DNA from: JBIOJM01 sp044450785
GTDB lineage: Bacteria; Planctomycetota; Planctomycetia; Isosphaerales; Isosphaeraceae
DNA length: 17,424 nucleotides
Reading direction: 5' to 3'
Assembly: GCA_044450785.1 (NCBI GenBank)
Contig: JBIOJM010000215.1
Coordinates: 1-17,424 of the forward strand
In this document: positions 14,801-17,424 of the stretch, one piece after another
Layout of the letters: each line of letters starts with the position of its first letter
Numbering within the stretch: the first letter of the stretch is position 1
Translations under genes and position numbers: made by a program
Notes under the pieces: generated by a model
Database searches by the model: none
Told to the model about the DNA's origin: nothing
What the model saw: the letters and a program-made list of their open reading frames with translations, nothing else

Positions 14801-16053
14801 GGAACCCGACCGTCGAGCAGTCGCCCACGCCTGCCGGCCAGACGGCGCGGACGACGTCGATTGCCTACGACAAGTTGAACCGCGCGACGACGATCACGGC
14901 GCCGCTATCCCAGGTTACGGTCTACGGTTACGACGCTGCCGGCAACCGAACCACTGTAAGCGATCCGCTCCAGCGGATCACCACGGTGATTTACGATGTC
15001 TTGAACCGCCCGAGCACGGTCATCGATCCGATGAACGGACACACGACCACGACCTACGACGGCGACGGCGCGGTGATCCAGGTGGTCGACCCGATGGGCC
15101 GGATCACCACGACCACATTCGACAACCGCGGCTGGGCGGCGACGGTGACCGACCCGTTGGGGAACATCACAACATACTCATACACCGCGACCGGCAAGAC
15201 CTCGACCGTGACCGACCCGGGCACCAGTGGCGGCTCGGCGGAGTCGTACTTTTACGACAAGGATGACCGCCTGATCGCGGTCACGGACCCCAACAATCAC
15301 ACCACAACGTACGGTTACGACGCGGTGGGCAACCAGGTCAGCGTCACCGACGCGAACATTAATATAACAACATATGTATATGATTCGCGCAATCGCGTGA
15401 CCACGATCACCGACCCCCTGGGCCACAGCACCGTCATCGGCTACGATTCGGGTGGCAATCAGCAGACCGTCACCGATGCGCTGGGCCACACGACCACCAC
15501 GCTCTACGACGCCCTCAACCGCGCCACCACGCTGATCAGCGCGGTGAGCGGGACCACGACGATCACGTTTGACGCGGCGGGGCGAGAGGCCAGTCTGACG
15601 GACCCGGTGGGCAATAAAACCCAGTGGGCGTACGATGCCCTTGATCGAACGACAACGATGACGCTGCCCAACGGCTCGACGGTCACCTCCGTTTACGACG
15701 CTGACAACGAGCTGACCGACGCGACCGACGCCGACGGCCGCCGCACGACGTACTTGTACGACGCCGACGGCGACCAGACCGGCGAAACCTGGGTCGGCGC
15801 GTCCCCCTCCGAGAAGATCACCTACACCTACGATGCCGACCGCGAGTTGACCGGCGCGGCCGATGCGTACGCGACCCTGACGTTCACCTACGACTCGGGC
15901 GGCAACGAGATCACGGCGGCCACGTCCGGCCCGGGCACCGGGCAACCGACCGTCACCCTCACATCCGGCTACAATGCCCAGCACAGCCTGACCAGCGTCA
16001 CCGACAACCTGTCGAGCCAGGGGATCACGACCTACGTCTACGACGCAGGCTAG
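11869..16053 (+). CDS. RHS/YD-repeat surface protein, N-terminal part (ends at premature TAG)
   Basis: This frame of 1394 residues is the first part of a planctomycete-type RHS protein. Residues 1-30 are basic, then RLDRLETRNTITEP (about 23-36) resembles N-termini of other planctomycete surface proteins. Residues 70-265 are an Ala/Gly/Pro linker. A PKD/Ig-like stretch lies at about 293-381. The RHS N-terminal region begins near residue 392 (LTYDS, then GSAFGDGWTLQGLEQI and LWFSGG). YD repeats of about 21 residues run from about 638 to the end. Such repeats form a cocoon-like shell around a C-terminal toxin in known RHS/Tc proteins. AAGGA lies 7 bases before ATG 11869; TTG 11821 is a poorer start. 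The TAG at 16051-16053 follows YVYDAG, and the same frame continues in RLTTITTSYGG. The expected codon is CAG (Gln), so a single C-to-T change explains the break. Confidence 0.85.
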   Translation: MSSRRLNFETKKRRARLAMKVDRLDRLETRNTITEPISILGLSVPVFQGLARIGLMDPNAMRGLAPPVQVTNQARRPAGAAPSNFIPIVIGAPTHHPATAGGGGASDQYGTAQAPQAKVQAGDWLNFLPVSNSDSTESGISTPWHPIARAGGGAALPPRGGSSGPGAAQAATRGAINPIVLPASTPGVSNAGGSGALVAAVASAGGNNGAPAAAALGSSAPVATTPSGQAPAGSAHSSGSGHAAAPLTASGGGPAPGSTPDPVIGNKSGPSQQTFTYFPMYVLDNNNGVVLFPGVDQQATLGGYVDLEAQVSGTTVTAYNWNTSGLGSDATHLSATNTYQLTFQWLTYSPASPHTDPVTLSVTDSNSHVETYTYDFNVPTGNVNASGGGNATWPQTLPPDQQLLSSPAFTSDNASVDATSGAVDTTIPLPGYNPNVPALALTYDSITANTMPIIVVENTLSASAAVPSKVSAQLTFNSSLGTAYYYDTSLFNPGDVQQIALQATSATSLGTGRYAYSAQVVDIGTTNTTMTLSGTATVLSQTGSAFGDGWTLQGLEQITSASGGVILNLGDGGRSLWFSGGSGSGGTTYTDPQGEFSTLVKNSGGSYTDTLTGGTQVTFNSGGYETAVIDLNNMHITYAYNGSNQLTSITDPYSNVTTFSYSGGYLQSITDPASRVTTFTHSGASLTGATLPDGSTWGYGYDSGGRLTHITDPRSNTVTVAYDGAERASTVTRPDLTTEEFTPDQESGWTNTGTSGSPAAATLLAQATSTYTDPNGNTTSLRPDWWGMGATGVQVDALGNVGTDDLSSNGLATVAIDQVNRIDLFTYDSKGNMTLEFYPDGNSIQYTYNSDAEPLSYINADGNSDNYTYDGNGNLTVVKDPLTNLTTMSYTADGKLKTVTDANNHVVTYQYDSQDRVTTVVNADGTTVKSAYNSQGNVVKVTDERGNATTYSFDAMNRRTGMTDALTNVTTYTYDSGGNPTVEQSPTPAGQTARTTSIAYDKLNRATTITAPLSQVTVYGYDAAGNRTTVSDPLQRITTVIYDVLNRPSTVIDPMNGHTTTTYDGDGAVIQVVDPMGRITTTTFDNRGWAATVTDPLGNITTYSYTATGKTSTVTDPGTSGGSAESYFYDKDDRLIAVTDPNNHTTTYGYDAVGNQVSVTDANINITTYVYDSRNRVTTITDPLGHSTVIGYDSGGNQQTVTDALGHTTTTLYDALNRATTLISAVSGTTTITFDAAGREASLTDPVGNKTQWAYDALDRTTTMTLPNGSTVTSVYDADNELTDATDADGRRTTYLYDADGDQTGETWVGASPSEKITYTYDADRELTGAADAYATLTFTYDSGGNEITAATSGPGTGQPTVTLTSGYNAQHSLTSVTDNLSSQGITTYVYDAG

Positions 16054-16614
16054 CGGCTGACGACGATCACGACCTCGTACGGCGGCACGGCCGGCCCCCA
16101 GGTCGTGACCAGTTACGACGCGGCCAACCGAATCACCGCCGAGTCGCGGACGATCGGCGGCAGCGGCACGGCCGTGGCCACCAGCCTGAGTTACGACGCG
16201 GCCAACAGGCAGACGACGATCACGGACCAGGTCACAGGCGGGTCTGCTCTGGCCACGATCGTCTACACCGACGACAATGCCAACCGCGTCACTTCCGAGA
16301 AGGACGCGGAGGGAACTGCGAGTTTCACCTATGACAATGCTAATGAGTTGACCGCCGTGACCGGGTCGCGGAGCGAGTCGTACAGCTACGACCTCAACGG
16401 CAACCGGACCGGGACCGGCTACAGCACCACCGTCATGAACGAGACGGCCACATCGCCGGGAGTCACTTACACCTACGACAACGCCGGCAACATGATCTCG
16501 GCGAACAACGGCTCGACGATCACGACCTATACGTACGACTACCGCAACCGGCTGACCGAGGTGACGACCGGCGGTTCTGTGTCGGCAACGTACACGTACA
16601 ACGCCTTGGACCAG
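13774..16614 (+). repeat. YD-repeat array within the RHS gene
   Basis: About 40 degenerate units of roughly 60-66 bases encode Y(D/N)xxGNxxxxTDPxGxxTT-type repeats, for example YDSRNRVTTITDPLGHSTV and YDALNRATTLISAVSG. The units keep the frame through the TAG at 16051. Similar units over nearly 3 kb are prone to recombination and assembly error. The repeat family is the RHS/YD repeat of teneurins, TcC toxins and bacterial polymorphic toxins. Confidence 0.8.
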
Positions 16615-17349
16615 CGCATCGGCGTCAAGGACAGCGGCACGCAGACCTGGACGGTCTACAACGGCGGGAGTGCCGACGCCGATCCGTACGCCGACTTTAG
16701 CGGATCTGGCACCCTCACGGAGCGGTATTTGTACGGTGCCGGCGTAATCAATGGGGCCGTGGTCGACGAGATCCTGGCGCGCACCAGCTCTGGTGGAACG
16801 ACCGCATGGTACCTGACCGATAAGCTGGGCTCAGTGCGTGACATCGTGAGCACGTCGGGGTCTGAGCTGGATCACATCATCTATGACAGCTTCGGCCAGG
16901 TGACCAGCGAGACCAATTCAGCCAACGGCGACCGCTTCAAGTTCGCCCTGCTGGAATATGATGCCACCACCGGTCTCTATTACGCCCAGGCGCGCACCTA
17001 CAGCCCGGCCATCGGACGCTTCACCTCCCGCGACCGCATCGGCTTCTCTGCCGGCGACGGTAACCTCTACCGCTATGTCTGGAACTCCCCCACCAATGGG
17101 GTCGATCCGAGCGGGATGCAAGGTCAAACCGGACCCGATGCCAACGGCAACCAGAATATGTTCGGCGTTGTCCAAGATATGGCGGGGACCCCCGTTGGCG
17201 CGCCGGTGAATTTGACGCAGGCACCGCCCCCTAGTACTCTAATTCCGCAATGGCAACATCCGGATGGCAACTGGTATAATTTTGGCTCTTCTCCCAACCG
17301 AGTGGGTAACTTTGGACTGATTTTCAGATTTCTGGCAGCATGCACGTGA
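16105..17349 (+). CDS. RHS protein, C-terminal part: last YD repeats, RHS core and truncated toxin tip
   Basis: This is the continuation, in the same frame, of the RHS protein after the TAG at 16051-16053; GTG 16105 is only a nominal start. It holds the last YD repeats, then the RHS core: AWYLTDKLGSVRDIV, FGQVTSE, YYAQARTYSPAIGRFTSRD and GDGNLYRYVWNSPTNGVDPSG. Self-cleaving RHS cores have two acidic motifs near DPIG and DPSG. The second is intact here, while the first reads DRIG, keeping the Asp but replacing the Pro. After DPSG only 76 residues remain, with no recognised toxin domain. From about 17284 the codons (GSSPNRVGNF to the stop) appear to be read from insertion-sequence DNA, so the natural C-terminus is lost. 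Together with the stop codon this makes the gene probably non-functional as a toxin. Confidence 0.75.
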   Translation: MTSYDAANRITAESRTIGGSGTAVATSLSYDAANRQTTITDQVTGGSALATIVYTDDNANRVTSEKDAEGTASFTYDNANELTAVTGSRSESYSYDLNGNRTGTGYSTTVMNETATSPGVTYTYDNAGNMISANNGSTITTYTYDYRNRLTEVTTGGSVSATYTYNALDQRIGVKDSGTQTWTVYNGGSADADPYADFSGSGTLTERYLYGAGVINGAVVDEILARTSSGGTTAWYLTDKLGSVRDIVSTSGSELDHIIYDSFGQVTSETNSANGDRFKFALLEYDATTGLYYAQARTYSPAIGRFTSRDRIGFSAGDGNLYRYVWNSPTNGVDPSGMQGQTGPDANGNQNMFGVVQDMAGTPVGAPVNLTQAPPPSTLIPQWQHPDGNWYNFGSSPNRVGNFGLIFRFLAACT

Positions 17350-17424
17350 GGATTTTGAGGCGGAGGTACTCTTCGTCTCGAAATCCGTAGGCTCGTCGTT
17401 GGATCACGCGGATCTTGTTGTTGA
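17284..17424. mobile_element. end of an ISL3-family insertion sequence (continues beyond the window)
   Basis: The right edge carries the terminal part of an insertion sequence: the transposase C-terminus on the minus strand plus about 40 bases to the presumed element end. The element probably begins at GGCTCTTCTCCC (17284 on), a GGCTCTT-type terminus such as I recall for ISL3 elements. The terminal repeat and the 8-bp target duplication cannot be checked because the other end lies outside. Confidence 0.6.
17324..17424 (-). CDS. ISL3-family transposase, C-terminal fragment (5' part beyond window)
   Basis: Read on the minus strand from the right edge, 32 codons end in TGA (complement of 17324-17326). 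They give NNKIRVIQRRAYGFRDEEY followed by LRLKILTCMLPEI. The NNKIRVIQRRAYGFRD block is the well-known C-terminal signature of ISL3-type (IS204/IS1001/IS1165) DDE transposases, just after the last catalytic Glu. The bulk of the gene lies beyond the window. The fragment is intact as far as it can be read. It is antisense to the last codons of the RHS frame, which shows that the RHS stop at 17347-17349 lies within the insertion sequence. Confidence 0.85.
   Translation of the reverse strand, partial: NNKIRVIQRRAYGFRDEEYLRLKILTCMLPEI

Noticed and set aside
16051..16053. TAG as a recoded amber codon (pyrrolysine-like)
   Set aside because: No downstream recoding element is evident, RHS proteins are not known to use it, and a CAG-to-TAG change is simpler.
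13774..16614. Repeat array considered as a CRISPR or DNA-level tandem repeat
   Set aside because: The units are degenerate, in frame and encode YD repeats, with no constant repeat and unique spacers.

Overview
The window is GC-rich bacterial chromosome, most likely from a planctomycete, perhaps of the Isosphaeraceae. The reasons are the very GC-rich third codon positions, the giant YD-repeat (RHS) surface protein whose N-terminus carries a basic stretch followed by RLDRLETRNTITEP (resembling planctomycete 'LExR' N-termini), and the mix of ECF-type sigma and transposon fragments. The taxon is an inference from gene content, not from a marker gene.

Left part (1-1852, minus strand): a membrane-anchored or exported c-type cytochrome that runs off the left edge, preceded by a dihydroorotate-dehydrogenase-like FMN protein that lacks the usual catalytic motif. 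A divergent intergenic region (1853-2078) follows. It holds a near-consensus sigma-70 promoter firing rightward and a terminator-like hairpin in the transcribed leader.

Middle part (2079-10044, plus strand): a compact cluster built around a group 3b-type [NiFe] hydrogenase, the cytosolic NAD(P)-linked 'sulfhydrogenase' type. Gene order is tandem universal stress protein, stand-alone cyclic-nucleotide-binding-fold protein, HydB-like [4Fe-4S] subunit, HydG-like FAD/NAD(P)/[2Fe-2S] subunit, HydD small subunit, HydA large subunit, maturation endopeptidase, HypA, HypB and a zinc-LID adenylate kinase. Several junctions overlap (ATGA, GTGA or 23 bp), so the hydrogenase and maturation genes are probably one transcription unit. 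HydA/HydD would oxidise or evolve H2, and HydB/HydG would pass electrons to and from NAD(P)H. The protease, HypA and HypB insert nickel and finish HydA. HypC, D, E and F are not here and must be elsewhere. The stress protein, the sensor-like domain protein and the adenylate kinase suggest a hypoxia or energy-starvation module.

Right part (10045-17424): a disturbed accessory region. A structured inverted-repeat zone follows adk. Then come a truncated ECF sigma-like gene, about 700 bp with no recognisable gene, an unrecognised 159-aa protein with a terminator-like hairpin, and a planctomycete-type RHS/YD-repeat protein. The RHS frame is interrupted by one in-frame TAG (16051-16053) just before its RHS core. 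At its 3' end it runs into an ISL3-type insertion sequence whose transposase C-terminus is read on the minus strand at the right edge. This polymorphic-toxin-like gene therefore appears to be damaged twice.
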